64,000 bases of DNA from Clostridium aciditolerans (GTDB taxonomy: Bacteria; Bacillota; Clostridia; Clostridiales; Clostridiaceae), in contig NZ_JAEEGB010000026.1 of NCBI RefSeq assembly GCF_016316925.1, forward strand, positions 124,001 to 188,000. The letters are read 5' to 3'. A program made the translations under genes and the position numbers. This document shows, in pieces, positions 44,329 to 53,856 of the stretch. How positions within the stretch are numbered: the stretch's first letter is position 1; every line of letters starts with the position of its first letter. Below the pieces are notes generated by a model. It worked only from the letters and a program-made list of their open reading frames with translations. It searched no databases and had not been told where the DNA came from.

Positions 44329-45156
44329 CTATAATTTAGCTTCAATCCAATTCAAAACATCCTCTATAACAATGTATTTTTCTTCTTTTTCATTTAGTAT
44401 TTCATGATAACACTTAGGATATATTTTTACAGCCTTGTCTTTGGAATTTATATTTTCAAATAGCCATTTCGATGCTTGATTTATAACTATTTGATCATTC
44501 TCTCCATGTAGTATTAAACAAGGATAAGTGTAGTTTTTAACATTCTCCTTAATCCAAATAGGTCCTTTTACAAAGGCCTCTCCCAAAAGTTTAAGGTTAG
44601 TTTCTTTTAATACCAGCGGATCATTATCATAATCCTCTACAACTTTTTTATCTCTACATATTAAACTAGAAAGAGCATTTGGAGACTTCTCCATAGGATG
44701 GCTTTCAAAATAGTTATCTCTCTTTAAGTCCTCAAATATAGGAAGTTCAATTACTGCAGCTCCAGATAATATTTGACCTTTTAATTTATTCGTATATTTC
44801 ATACCATAGCCAGCAGTAATAAATCCTCCCATGCTGTGACCAAACATAAATACAGGAACATGTTTATTTTCTTCTATAGCCATATTAACTATCTTATTTG
44901 CATCCTCAAAAAAATCCTGGAAGTTATCTACATAGCCTCTTTCCCCTGCAGACTTACCATGACCCCTATTATCAAATCTATAAACTGTATATCCTGCTTC
45001 ATTTAGTCTTTTAGTAAAGTAATCATAACGACCAAAATGTTCACACAAGCCATGAACTATAACTACTGCAGCTTTTGAATTCTCAACTATATCCTTCCTA
45101 TAGAATATTTCAGTATCATCAAAACTTTTTAATTTATCTTCAATATAATTAAACAT
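44329..45156 (-). CDS. Alpha/beta hydrolase, lysophospholipase/monoacylglycerol-lipase type
   Basis: The 275-residue protein has the Hydrolase_4 (S33-like) fold: oxyanion region VVIVHGLCEHFGRYDYF, RFDNRGHGKSAGERGYVD, nucleophile elbow FMFGHSMGGFI near residue 107, aspartate in ILHGENDQIV and histidine in YPKCYHEILNE. This is the pattern of PldB-like lysophospholipases that act on lipid or monoacylglycerol esters. GGGGGTG is the ribosome site. It is monocistronic with a strong terminator. Confidence 0.9.
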   Translation of the reverse strand: MFNYIEDKLKSFDDTEIFYRKDIVENSKAAVVIVHGLCEHFGRYDYFTKRLNEAGYTVYRFDNRGHGKSAGERGYVDNFQDFFEDANKIVNMAIEENKHVPVFMFGHSMGGFITAGYGMKYTNKLKGQILSGAAVIELPIFEDLKRDNYFESHPMEKSPNALSSLICRDKKVVEDYDNDPLVLKETNLKLLGEAFVKGPIWIKENVKNYTYPCLILHGENDQIVINQASKWLFENINSKDKAVKIYPKCYHEILNEKEEKYIVIEDVLNWIEAKL

Positions 45157-45318
45157 AGTAACACCCCCAACTTAAATATTCTTCATTCTTATCAAAATAC
45201 CTTTATTTGTAAAAACACTCGAAAAATATTTTTATATCTTGAGTTGTTTATCTATATTATTTAAATTACCTTTGTTTATGTAATAAAAGGTGCTGGAGAA
45301 GGAAGTTTCTAAGGTGAT

Positions 45319-46122
45319 CTAATAATAAAATTCTTTAGTTTTAAAAATCCTTTTTCCTATAAAATAAGCTACAACTAAATAAATGCAAGAAGTTATATTG
45401 GCTATAATTAAAGTTTTTGCAGTTATATTTTCTATTCTGGCTTTGTCCATAATCCCTAATATCCCAATAGGTGAAAACTTGCTTGTAATTGCCAATCTAT
45501 CAGTAATAGTTAAAAATATAGAAAAAACAATTCCTAAAGTTAAACTAACAGTTCTATTCTTTATAAACATGGATATTATCCCAATAATTAATCCAAAAGA
45601 AGCAGCCGGAATAACCGCTGACGAATAAATAAATATAACTCTAGCTAATCCATAAAAACTTACTCCAAAAATAAAAGAACTAATAACAAAACCTAAAATT
45701 ATGTTAATAACTACAATTAAAAATGAATAGACAATCAGACTTAGCACTTTGGCTTTAAATATACTATCAGTATTCTTATCTAATCTTGCAAAATACTTCA
45801 TGTTTCCGCTGAAAAAATCTTCACCAAAAATCTCTACTGAGAATGCAATTATAAAAAATATAAAATATGGTACAACTGTTCTAAAGACAAACTCAATACT
45901 ATACTGCTTTAAGAATATAGTACTATTCATATGCAGAACTTCCATTTTAAATTGCTCACTATACTTTAAAGTACGAGGCACATTATTTATTATGTTATTT
46001 TTTTCTGAATACATAATATATGAGATGGCTAAAACCATAAATATTACAAAGGACAATAATATATAAATTTTCTTTGAATGCATTATTTTAATAATTTCAT
46101 TTTTTAAAAATTTAATTGTCAA
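45319..46122 (-). CDS. ABC-2 type permease (lantibiotic-immunity style)
   Basis: The 267-residue membrane protein with about six segments begins MTIKFLKNEIIKIMHSKKIY, has EIFGEDFFSGNMKYFARL after the first loop, as in BcrB/MutE/NukE-type immunity permeases. It overlaps the preceding permease gene by four bases and is the last gene of an ATPase-permease-permease operon. It probably expels a peptide or cell-envelope antibiotic. Confidence 0.82.
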   Translation of the reverse strand: MTIKFLKNEIIKIMHSKKIYILLSFVIFMVLAISYIMYSEKNNIINNVPRTLKYSEQFKMEVLHMNSTIFLKQYSIEFVFRTVVPYFIFFIIAFSVEIFGEDFFSGNMKYFARLDKNTDSIFKAKVLSLIVYSFLIVVINIILGFVISSFIFGVSFYGLARVIFIYSSAVIPAASFGLIIGIISMFIKNRTVSLTLGIVFSIFLTITDRLAITSKFSPIGILGIMDKARIENITAKTLIIANITSCIYLVVAYFIGKRIFKTKEFYY

Positions 46123-46823
46123 TGTATCATCTCCTTTTTTGAAAATAATTTTATATCTATCACTGTAAAAGCTATTAGATATAACAGAAATAAAACAATA
46201 GAAAATTTATCAACCTGCTTATCTTTTAGTAAAAATATCATAAAAAATCTTCTAGGAGTTATATCTCCAACGAATTTAGGAAAAAAATCAGACATTATTA
46301 CTAGAAGGAAGGTCAATATCGATATCATTGTACTATTCTTATAGATTATAGAAATTAATATATATATAAGTAAAATAGGCAGTAGAGTAATTAAAAATAT
46401 TACTATCATTTTTAAAACTAATGATACCTGATTTTCTAATTCATTAATTTGATTTGGATTCTGAATAGTATAAACTAAAATTAAAATAATGAAGGTAATA
46501 ATAATAAGTAATGCTGTTATTATAGTTCCAGCAAATATTTTAGAAAAAAATACACTTTCTCTCCTTTTATAAATAATAAAGAATTTCATACAGCCTGATT
46601 CATAATCGTAGGTAAAAATCTCCGATATTATCGCTGCTAAAATTAAAGGGAGCACAAATATTAACATCTTCATATTATCATTTAAAAACCCATCTAGGTC
46701 CTGCACTTTAACTGGTTTATCCGCAAATATCACATCAGATATCAATATAAATGTTAATATAAATCCTCCATATATTGATACTTTTAAAGGTGTGAAAAAT
46801 TTTATTAATTCATTTTTTATCAT
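46119..46823 (-). CDS. ABC-2 type permease (lantibiotic-immunity style)
   Basis: About 234 residues with six hydrophobic segments and the loop SEIFTYDYESGCMKFFIIYKR, parallel to the next permease (EIFGEDFFSGNMKYF), so the two are diverged paralogues that form a pair. I start at the ATG at 46823, one base after the ATPase stop; a TTG at 46835 within the ATPase is an alternative. The ribosome site is weak, consistent with coupling to the ATPase gene. Confidence 0.82.
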   Translation of the reverse strand: MIKNELIKFFTPLKVSIYGGFILTFILISDVIFADKPVKVQDLDGFLNDNMKMLIFVLPLILAAIISEIFTYDYESGCMKFFIIYKRRESVFFSKIFAGTIITALLIIITFIILILVYTIQNPNQINELENQVSLVLKMIVIFLITLLPILLIYILISIIYKNSTMISILTFLLVIMSDFFPKFVGDITPRRFFMIFLLKDKQVDKFSIVLFLLYLIAFTVIDIKLFSKKEMIH

Positions 46824-46824
46824 A

Positions 46825-47535
46825 TTAAAGCCCAACCTTTTTCATAAAGTACTCTTCTAATGAGCTATGATTATTTTTGCCCAATAAATTATTTACGGAA
46901 TCTTCCACAAGTATTTTCCCTTTATTTATAATAGCCACTCTATTACACAGGTTTTGGACTTCGTTTAAGATATGAGAACAATATATAAAAGTTGTACCAT
47001 CTTCCTTTGCCAAGTATTTTATTAAATCTCTCATATCTCTAACCCCTTCTGGATCTAACCCATTGGTAGGTTCATCCAATACGGCAATTTTAGGTTGGTT
47101 TAAAAAGGCCCTGGCCACTGCTAGCCGCTGTTTCATGCCCATAGAATACTCACTTACTTTTTTATTTTTATCATTTGATAGCTTAACTAGTTCTAAAACC
47201 TCTTCTACTCTTTTTTTACCTAAATCTAAAACATTTGCATACAACAATAGATTTTTATATCCTGATAAATATGGATAAAAGCTTGGATATTCTATCATTG
47301 CCCCAATATCTGGAGGATTATTATCATTAAGAATTCTTTTTCCTTCTATATAAATCTCACCTTTAGATGCCTTTAATAATCCTAAAACTGTTTTAATTGT
47401 AGTAGTTTTTCCTGCACCATTAGGTCCTATAAATCCATATATATCTCCTTTAAATACCTTCATATTGATATCACTTATTATTTTCTTGCTTTTATATTCT
47501 TTGCTCAAATTCCTTACCTCTAAAATTGGTTCCAT
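46825..47535 (-). CDS. ABC-2 system ATPase, BcrA-like
   Basis: The 236-residue ATPase has Walker A GPNGAGKTTT near residue 36, signature YSMGMKQRLAVARA, Walker B IAVLDEPTNGLDPEG and H-loop FIYCSHILNE. The SMGMKQR signature is typical of BcrA-type ATPases for bacitracin and lantibiotic resistance. It heads the exporter operon and lies about 230 bases downstream of the GHKL/LytTR pair, which may control it. Confidence 0.92.
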   Translation of the reverse strand: MEPILEVRNLSKEYKSKKIISDINMKVFKGDIYGFIGPNGAGKTTTIKTVLGLLKASKGEIYIEGKRILNDNNPPDIGAMIEYPSFYPYLSGYKNLLLYANVLDLGKKRVEEVLELVKLSNDKNKKVSEYSMGMKQRLAVARAFLNQPKIAVLDEPTNGLDPEGVRDMRDLIKYLAKEDGTTFIYCSHILNEVQNLCNRVAIINKGKILVEDSVNNLLGKNNHSSLEEYFMKKVGL

Positions 47536-47754
47536 CTAATATTCATCCTTTCCTTAGGAATTTTAATAAACAATACGCTATCTTTTCTATATAAGTAGTA
47601 AATCAATTTAACAGCTTTTCTAAAACATTTTGTTTATTTTATATTAGCAGGATTTTTTCACGCTATTTGCTCCTACTTCCTAAGTCATGTTTATAAAATC
47701 ATAAATAATATTACTATTTACGCTCAGGATTAAAAAATTTACGATTAGGAAAAA

Positions 47755-47776
47755 GGCATCCTATTTTTAGGATGCC
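47755..47776 (-). terminator. Terminator overlapping the GHKL kinase stop codon
   Basis: GGCATCCTA (47755-47763) and TAGGATGCC (47768-47776) pair perfectly; the stop codon at 47767-47769 lies in the stem base, and TTTTTCC follows on the minus strand. Confidence 0.8.
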
Positions 47777-49116
47777 CTTTGCATATTCTTAATCCATAGT
47801 TCCTGTATAAACATACTCTCTTCTATAGAGGTATTTAGAAATACATTATCATATTTTTTATCTATAATACTTTTAACAGTATAAAGACCTAGTCCCCTTC
47901 CACTACCTTTAGTAGAGAACCCTTCCTTATATATCTTATAAATCACTGGCTTTTCTCCACTAAAATTATTTTGCAGGGCTATGATTATATAACCATTTTT
48001 GTTTACAACACAAATGCAGATCTTAGGATGTTCACATAATTCTGCCGCTTCAATGGCGTTATCCATCAGTATTCCTATTATTCTACATAAGTCCATTATA
48101 TTCATAGATATATACTGTATGTCCTCAACAATGTCAACTTTTATATCGATATTCATAGATGCAGCTTTTATAAGTTTTGTAGATAGTAATGCCTTTAAAC
48201 CTAAAATTTTAACATATTTAAGTTTGTCTATATTACTATCACTCCACTTTATATCTTTGTCTATGTCAATAACATTGCTATAGAAAAATTCACGTAGTGC
48301 CTCATTATCATTATTATCTATATATTCTTTAAGGGGTAAAAGCATGTTTATATAGTCATGCTTGAATTTTCTAGTTTCAGCATACATATTTTCTACTATA
48401 CGTGAATATTCCTCTATTTCATGTTTTTCTTCAATTTCTCTTTTTAACCTTACCCTATATTCAACACTCTTATCATAATTATAAACTATGATACTTGTAA
48501 GTATTATTGATATTAAAGGCAGTGCTTCTGGAATAAAATTACCCATTATAAAATCCATCTTTTCCTTACCTATTGGAGATGGATATGTAAGTAGAAAAAT
48601 TCCATATATAATTACTGTTAGTGGTATACTTATTATTAAAATCATTTTAAGTCTTATCTGAGACGAAGAAGATTCCCTTTGTACTCTTTTCATAGAACTA
48701 ATTTTATTTATTATTAGAGATACCATAATAATAACACATGACATTATCATAAACTGTATCAATATAGCTCTAAAAGGTATATTCTGTAATTTTTCGCCAT
48801 AAAAGGTATATATAAAAGTGTATATTGTATTTGCAAAATATATAACATAAATAGTTATTAATATCTTAATTTTGTTCTCATCTGCATTTAACTGAACAAT
48901 AGTAATAATAGAGAGTAACGGAAGTATTATAAGGTATGAACCAGTTGAAAGCACTATTCCCGTTAAAAATGATATAAAAAAATATTTTCTCATATCACCT
49001 ATTTTGACTATATTTTTATATAAAATGTATATTGAACTACAACATAAAATACTCATTAATACAGATGGAACAAATATGTAACTTAGAAATGCATGTACAG
49101 AAACTGTGGATTTCAA
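47767..49116 (-). CDS. GHKL-type sensor kinase, AgrC/ComD-like
   Basis: The 449-residue kinase has six or seven membrane segments in the first 230 residues, then a cytoplasmic region with the H-box FKHDYINMLLPLKEYI near residue 262 and a GHKL ATPase domain (MDNAIEAAELC, GSGRGLGLYTVKSIID). This is the AgrC/ComD/BlpH layout used for peptide pheromones or bacteriocins. It starts at TTG 49116, with GGGGG eight bases upstream, and overlaps the LytTR gene by four bases. No agrB/agrD-like gene is visible next to it. Confidence 0.9.
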   Translation of the reverse strand: MKSTVSVHAFLSYIFVPSVLMSILCCSSIYILYKNIVKIGDMRKYFFISFLTGIVLSTGSYLIILPLLSIITIVQLNADENKIKILITIYVIYFANTIYTFIYTFYGEKLQNIPFRAILIQFMIMSCVIIMVSLIINKISSMKRVQRESSSSQIRLKMILIISIPLTVIIYGIFLLTYPSPIGKEKMDFIMGNFIPEALPLISIILTSIIVYNYDKSVEYRVRLKREIEEKHEIEEYSRIVENMYAETRKFKHDYINMLLPLKEYIDNNDNEALREFFYSNVIDIDKDIKWSDSNIDKLKYVKILGLKALLSTKLIKAASMNIDIKVDIVEDIQYISMNIMDLCRIIGILMDNAIEAAELCEHPKICICVVNKNGYIIIALQNNFSGEKPVIYKIYKEGFSTKGSGRGLGLYTVKSIIDKKYDNVFLNTSIEESMFIQELWIKNMQRAS

Positions 49117-49832
49117 AACAAAAGCCCCCTCATATACCTAAAAGAAACATAACATTCTTCTTCATTTGTCATAATAATTTTATTGCTTTTTCTATCTATT
49201 TCATGAATTTTATCTTTATTTACAATGTAGGATTTATGACATCTATAAAAATTAGAAGTAAGCTTTTTTTGCATATCTTTGAGATTACCATAAAACTCAA
49301 TTTGTCTGTTTTCTTCATGAACCCTTATTTTATGAGCTGTACCTGTAGTTTCTATAAACAAAATATCTGAAAGCTTTATATATACTATTCTTGAATCTTC
49401 ATTTACCGTTATGTACTCTTCTTTAGAATTATTTTTATAATAAGCATTATACGCTTTTATAAGGCAGCTATTTATTCTATATTTAAAGTCGTCATCATCT
49501 TTAATTACATAATCCATAGCTTCTACTTTATATTTAAATGCTAAATAACTCATTTCCATATGTATAGTTGTGAATATTATAAATCCCTGTGAGTCCAAAT
49601 CTCTTATCTTTTCACCAAGCCTTATTCCATTTATATTGCTTTTCAAATCAACATCTAAAAAATATATACCAGTAATGCTATTTTCCTCGATATAGTTTAT
49701 TACCTCTTCGGGTTCTCCTGTACAAAGAGTTACATCTAAATCTAAGTTTTCTCTCAAAATAGTATTTTCTATGATTTTTTTTAGCTTATCCCTATAAGCT
49801 AAATTGTCGTCACAAATTATAACCTGCAGCAT
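49113..49832 (-). CDS. LytTR-type response regulator, AgrA-like
   Basis: The 239-residue regulator has a receiver domain with D60 in GIYFLDVDLKSNING and a LytTR DNA-binding domain (VYIKLSDILFIETTGTAHKI, SNFYRCHKSYIVNKDKI, FRYMRGLLF). AgrA/ComE-type regulators bind imperfect direct repeats ahead of target promoters. It is the first gene of the pair with the GHKL kinase. The most likely local target is the exporter operon at 45319-47535. Confidence 0.92.
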   Translation of the reverse strand: MLQVIICDDNLAYRDKLKKIIENTILRENLDLDVTLCTGEPEEVINYIEENSITGIYFLDVDLKSNINGIRLGEKIRDLDSQGFIIFTTIHMEMSYLAFKYKVEAMDYVIKDDDDFKYRINSCLIKAYNAYYKNNSKEEYITVNEDSRIVYIKLSDILFIETTGTAHKIRVHEENRQIEFYGNLKDMQKKLTSNFYRCHKSYIVNKDKIHEIDRKSNKIIMTNEEECYVSFRYMRGLLF

Positions 49833-50023
49833 TTTTTCACTCCATTTCGTAATAATTCATACTTCTGCAATTTCTATGTTAGTTTTAAAGCTCTTGGAGC
49901 TACTTATTAACCATATAAATTATTATAACATATAAAAATCTATTGTTACCAACTAAGGATAGTGTTTATTACACTAAATGGTATCAATAGATTTATAATA
50001 TAACTTACAAGTTTGCAGGCTAG

Positions 50024-51160
50024 CTATTTCTTGCTATTTATTTCATTAATCATACCTTCAGAGTATCTTGCATATTCAGTATTTGGATAATCATTTTTAA
50101 CTTTTTCAAAATATAAAATCGCATTTTTAGTATCATTAGTTTGTTTATAACAATTTCCTATCTGATATAGGTTCCACGGCATAACCTCTAATTCCGGTGC
50201 AACCTGTTGAACTTTTAAAAGCTTTGGCAATGCCTCTTGGTAATTTCCCTGCTTATATAATTTATTTCCCTGGTTATATATAGTCCATACATCATTTGCT
50301 TTTATGCTATTCCAAAGTTTGTCAAACCTTGATTTTTCTGCATCATCCAGTTTTAAAGACTTTAACGTTATCAAATTGTCCAATGATCTTTCATAATTTC
50401 CCTCAGAGTAAAACTTCTCAGCATCGTTAAGAACTGAAATAGTATTATCTTTATTCTTATAATTATCAAGTTCTGCTTTTGCAGCTTCTATGTTTTTTTG
50501 CAATCTCTTCTGCTTCTCATCCATTTCCTTATTTTTTTCACTTACTGCTTTTTGCTGTACAAGTTCTTTGCTTTTCTCAAGCTCAACCTTTTGAGATTTA
50601 TTAAACATACTTTGGATATTAGAACGATTACAATAAGCCACTCCTGCAATAGCAATTGTTATAGTAGCTGCTAAGAATGATACAATAAACTTTTTAGGTA
50701 AATTTTTAATCTTTTTTATTTTATCTCTATATGCAGGTAATTTTGCAACACTATCTCTCTTCATATCATTAGCTGAAGTTGAACTAGCACTTTTTATGGT
50801 GTCAAGGGCCTTTGAGACAGTTTTGTCAGTCTCCATTTCCTTTAAATACTTATTTGCTTGCACAGTATATATATCATATTTAGCTAGTTTTTTGAACAAC
50901 TTTTCAGCTTTGTCAAAATCCTTTTTATAAACATAACAGAGCCCTAAAAGCTTTATTGCCTCAGAAAAATCTGGATTAAGAGATAATGACTTTTTTAGAT
51001 CGGCTATAGCTAAATCCACACAACTTATTTTAAAATTTATAACGGATTTGTTATACAGGGCTATGGATTTTCGAACATTATTGGGAATTTTATATACGTT
51101 AAATTCCTCATCACTAATATTTATAGGATTTATTTTTTCTATTTCGTAATCAAAATTCAC
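50024..51160 (-). CDS. Membrane-anchored TPR protein
   Basis: About 378 residues. An N-terminal cytoplasmic part has two TPR-like repeats (about residues 35-105), a basic linker precedes one membrane helix (FIVSFLAATITIAIAGVAYC, about residues 158-177), a coiled coil rich in E/K/Q follows (about 190-235), and two or three TPR-like repeats close the protein (ERSLDNLITLKSLKLD, YQEALPKLLKVQQVAPE, TKNAILYFEKVKNDYPNTEYA). The start is taken as the GTG at 51160 with AAGGGGG upstream; an ATG at 51205 has no ribosome site. Role unknown; likely a scaffold at the cell envelope. Confidence 0.75.
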   Translation of the reverse strand: MNFDYEIEKINPINISDEEFNVYKIPNNVRKSIALYNKSVINFKISCVDLAIADLKKSLSLNPDFSEAIKLLGLCYVYKKDFDKAEKLFKKLAKYDIYTVQANKYLKEMETDKTVSKALDTIKSASSTSANDMKRDSVAKLPAYRDKIKKIKNLPKKFIVSFLAATITIAIAGVAYCNRSNIQSMFNKSQKVELEKSKELVQQKAVSEKNKEMDEKQKRLQKNIEAAKAELDNYKNKDNTISVLNDAEKFYSEGNYERSLDNLITLKSLKLDDAEKSRFDKLWNSIKANDVWTIYNQGNKLYKQGNYQEALPKLLKVQQVAPELEVMPWNLYQIGNCYKQTNDTKNAILYFEKVKNDYPNTEYARYSEGMINEINSKK

Positions 51161-51205
51161 GAACCCAGTCCCCCTTTGTTTCAAATACAATTCTATTTTT
51201 ACCAT

Positions 51206-51547
51206 AAAACGTCAAAAAAGCATCTTAAATTTCTACATATTACAAATAACGCTAAATTTTATATATTAATTATATAATTTTAGACATTTTCTTTCAATGC
51301 ATTGCAAAAAAATAATATTTTTTATGAAATATTCAAGGCATAACATTGATGAGATTAAAATCAAAAAAGAAAAAGATAAAACTATATCTATATCATTACT
51401 CTCTTAAATCCGGTCTGTTACCTGCGATTCAAAAGTATATGTAAATTTTATTTTATATTTTTAATAATTTTATGCTATTTTCGATATAATTTTCATGCTT
51501 CTTACGACTTAATTGATGTAGAAGTTTTTACAGAAAGGAGACAACTC
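51206..51547. other. AT-rich spacer before the sigma-factor remnant
   Basis: Holds presumed divergent promoters, including TATAAT within CGATATAATTTTC near 51485, and the AAAGGAG ribosome site before 51548. No open frame or terminator-like stem that I can support. Confidence 0.4.
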
Positions 51548-51993
51548 GTGAAGATTAATAATGACAATGTAGTTGCAGAAATGATGTCTTCTTAGGAATT
51601 TGGAATAACATAGACAAGTTTCATAAGGATAATAAATTAAAAAGCTGGATAGCTGCCATTGCTAAATACAAGGCAATAGATTATCAAAGAAAACTGATTA
51701 AAGAATTAAATAATGAAAACATCGATAACCTAGAAATAGAAGATACTACTACAATAGATAAGAAACTTTTGGAAAAAGAAAACTATGAAGAGTTATTAAA
51801 GCTGTTGTCCAAGCTAAAACCACAAGACAAAGAAATATTTGTTCGTAAATATCTTAATGATGAAAGCACTAAAGAAATAGCTTCAAGCCTAAATGTAAAT
51901 AAAGAAGTTATAAATAATCGACTCAGCAGAGGAAGAAAAAAACTAAAAAAATTAATTTTTAGTGAGGTAAATAGTAGTGAAAGACATATATGA
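51548..51993 (+). pseudogene. ECF sigma-70 factor gene with internal deletion
   Basis: AAAGGAG and a GTG at 51548 open a frame (VKINNDNVVAE) that stops at 51593. From about 51580 another frame reads NDVFLGIWNNIDKF, SWIAAIAKYKAIDYQRK, then the region 4 HTH STKEIASSLNVNKEVINNRL and SRGRKKLKKLIFSE. The usual region 2.1-2.3 of about 45 residues between these parts is missing and the frames do not match, so the gene carries a deletion that is not a multiple of three. The region 4 part could still be translated from 51769 but would not make a working sigma factor. Confidence 0.8.
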
Positions 51994-53380
51994 TTTATTA
52001 AATTATGTTGAAGTAGATTTAGAAGAATATGATGAAACTCAATTAAATGATTTGGAAAGAAAAAAAATTAAAAAGAAACTTCAACATTCCATAAAAAATA
52101 AAAGATATAATTTTCGTAGAATCATTAAATATGTGGCCATATCTTTAGCTATTTTAACTTTAATAGGAATTGCCACTTTTAAAGCTAATCCAACCTTTGC
52201 AAGAACAATACCTCTAATAGGAACCCTAATTAAAAATAGCTATGGTTATAATACTAATGAATTTGATAAATACACTTCAGTAATAAATAAAACTATAGAA
52301 AAAAATGGCCTTAAGGTTACTTTAGATGAAGTAGTACTTGATGACAATAGTCTTATAATTGCATCAACCTTTAAAAATAATGAAAAACTTCCTAAATCCT
52401 CACTTCCTGCTACAATGAGTCTTCAACTATTTATTAACGGAAAGCTAATCAATGTTTCGGGCGGTGGTGGTGGTAGTCAGTTTATTGATGATTATACTTA
52501 TGTAGCTGTAAATAAACTTGATGTTCATAATATTAAAATACCTAATAATGTTAATATAAAAATTGTTTATGAAAACTTTGTAATTTATCAGAAAAATCAA
52601 AAAGATTTTAAAACAATAAACGGACCTTGGGAATTTGAATTTAATGTATCGAAAAACGAAATTCAAAATAAAACAAATACCATAAAAATAAATAAGAATT
52701 TAAAGTTTAAGGATATAGATATGGATATTAAAAATATTACTATTACACCTATTAGTACAACTATATTCTTTGATTTTAAACGTGATATGCCCGTTGATTC
52801 TATGTGTGATCCTTTGTATTTTATAATTACAGATGATAAAGGAAGATATTTAAGATATACTGGTGGATACTTTCTTCCTAACAAAGATAAAATAAATTAT
52901 GATAATAAAGAAACTCCTAGTTTTCTTAGTTTTTCAGCAGTACCTAGTGATTCAAAAAAACTTTATATAACGCCTTATTATGATTCTTTTAACTCCAAAC
53001 CTACAGAACCTATGCTCTACAGTGATGATTTACCTATTATTTTAAAACAAAACAATGAAAGCAAAATAACTATAAGTAATGTACAACGGAAAAACGGAAA
53101 AATATATGTGGATTATAGAGCTGAAGGAATCTGTTTTGGTATACCAGGAAATTTATTATATTTATATGATGACAACAAAAAAGAATTAGATATAGAAGAT
53201 GTAGGAAATTCAAGAAAAATAGATAATAATAAAGACATAATTACAAAGATTTTTAAAGATAGAAATGGTGGCAATATTTATGTTGGAACTCTTAATATGA
53301 AGGATGTAATCATCCTTAAAGATAGTAAAGTTATAACCCCATCTTTTTTACATACTAACTTATTATTTTATTTACAGTAG
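51977..53380 (+). CDS. DUF4179 anti-sigma-type membrane protein
   Basis: The 467-residue protein has an N-terminal cytoplasmic segment (residues 1-48), one membrane helix (about 50-68) and a DUF4179 domain beginning at FARTIPLIGTLIKNSYGYN, followed by a DUF5643-like region. This layout and position directly after an ECF sigma gene are typical of transmembrane anti-sigma proteins in Firmicutes. It starts at GTG 51977 within the sigma gene, with GAGG eleven bases upstream. Its sigma partner is broken, so it may be an orphan. A low-complexity GGGGGS segment lies near residue 160. Confidence 0.85.
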   Translation: MKDIYDLLNYVEVDLEEYDETQLNDLERKKIKKKLQHSIKNKRYNFRRIIKYVAISLAILTLIGIATFKANPTFARTIPLIGTLIKNSYGYNTNEFDKYTSVINKTIEKNGLKVTLDEVVLDDNSLIIASTFKNNEKLPKSSLPATMSLQLFINGKLINVSGGGGGSQFIDDYTYVAVNKLDVHNIKIPNNVNIKIVYENFVIYQKNQKDFKTINGPWEFEFNVSKNEIQNKTNTIKINKNLKFKDIDMDIKNITITPISTTIFFDFKRDMPVDSMCDPLYFIITDDKGRYLRYTGGYFLPNKDKINYDNKETPSFLSFSAVPSDSKKLYITPYYDSFNSKPTEPMLYSDDLPIILKQNNESKITISNVQRKNGKIYVDYRAEGICFGIPGNLLYLYDDNKKELDIEDVGNSRKIDNNKDIITKIFKDRNGGNIYVGTLNMKDVIILKDSKVITPSFLHTNLLFYLQ

Positions 53381-53487
53381 CACCCTTTTAGAACTATAAG
53401 CATAAATTATATTAAAGTTAGCTTAGGGTAACAAAATTAATACAAAGAAACTAAATTAAGCTAGTGAAATATTATTTCTATTCAATA

Positions 53488-53502
53488 ACTACCCGCTCTA
53501 AT
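53488..53502 (+). repeat. Relic of the structured repeat family
   Basis: ACTACCCGCTCTAAT is identical to the equivalent part of copy B (37654-37779, minus strand). TTTATCC and the downstream stems are absent; only ATCTGAAG nearby recalls the second hairpin. This looks like a decayed copy in the 53381-53567 spacer before feoA. Confidence 0.5.
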
Positions 53503-53567
53503 GTTTACATCTGAAGTAAGTTTCACTTTATAAAATAACAACTAATTCTATGAGGAGGAATATTATC

Positions 53568-53792
53568 TTGGAACTTAATAGTGTATCTGTAGGAAATTAC
53601 GTAACCGTTGAAGATTTATCATCTACTGGAATGTTAAGAGAGAGAATGCTTGCACTTGGCCTAACTAAAGGTGCTCGAATAGAAGTTGTAAGAAGGGGGC
53701 CATCAGGAGACCCTACTGTCTACAATATAAGAGGGGCAATGATAGCCCTTAGAAAAGAAGAGGCATCCTTAATTTCAGTTACTCATAATTAA
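53568..53792 (+). CDS. feoA: Ferrous iron transport protein A
   Basis: The 74-residue SH3-like protein assists FeoB in uptake of Fe2+. Family features are GMLRERMLALGLTKGARIEV and PTVYNIRGAMIALRKEEA. I start at TTG 53568, nine bases after AGGAGG; a start at ATG 53550 would place the ribosome site inside the gene and make the protein longer than usual. feoB follows 64 bases later, so the two form an operon. I could not identify a clear Fur box upstream. Confidence 0.92.
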   Translation: MELNSVSVGNYVTVEDLSSTGMLRERMLALGLTKGARIEVVRRGPSGDPTVYNIRGAMIALRKEEASLISVTHN

Positions 53793-53856
53793 ATACGTAT
53801 TCAAGCAGGTTAATACCTGCTTTTAATTAGCAAAAATTTTTAGGAGGTTACTAAAA

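Noticed and set aside
47536-50023. agrD/agrB quorum-sensing genes
   Set aside because: No AgrB-like membrane protease and no short AgrD-like precursor frame with a ribosome site were found around the GHKL/LytTR pair.
51548-51993. Programmed frameshift joining the two parts of the sigma gene
   Set aside because: About 45 residues of region 2 are missing as well as the frame being shifted, so a simple ribosomal shift cannot restore a complete sigma factor.
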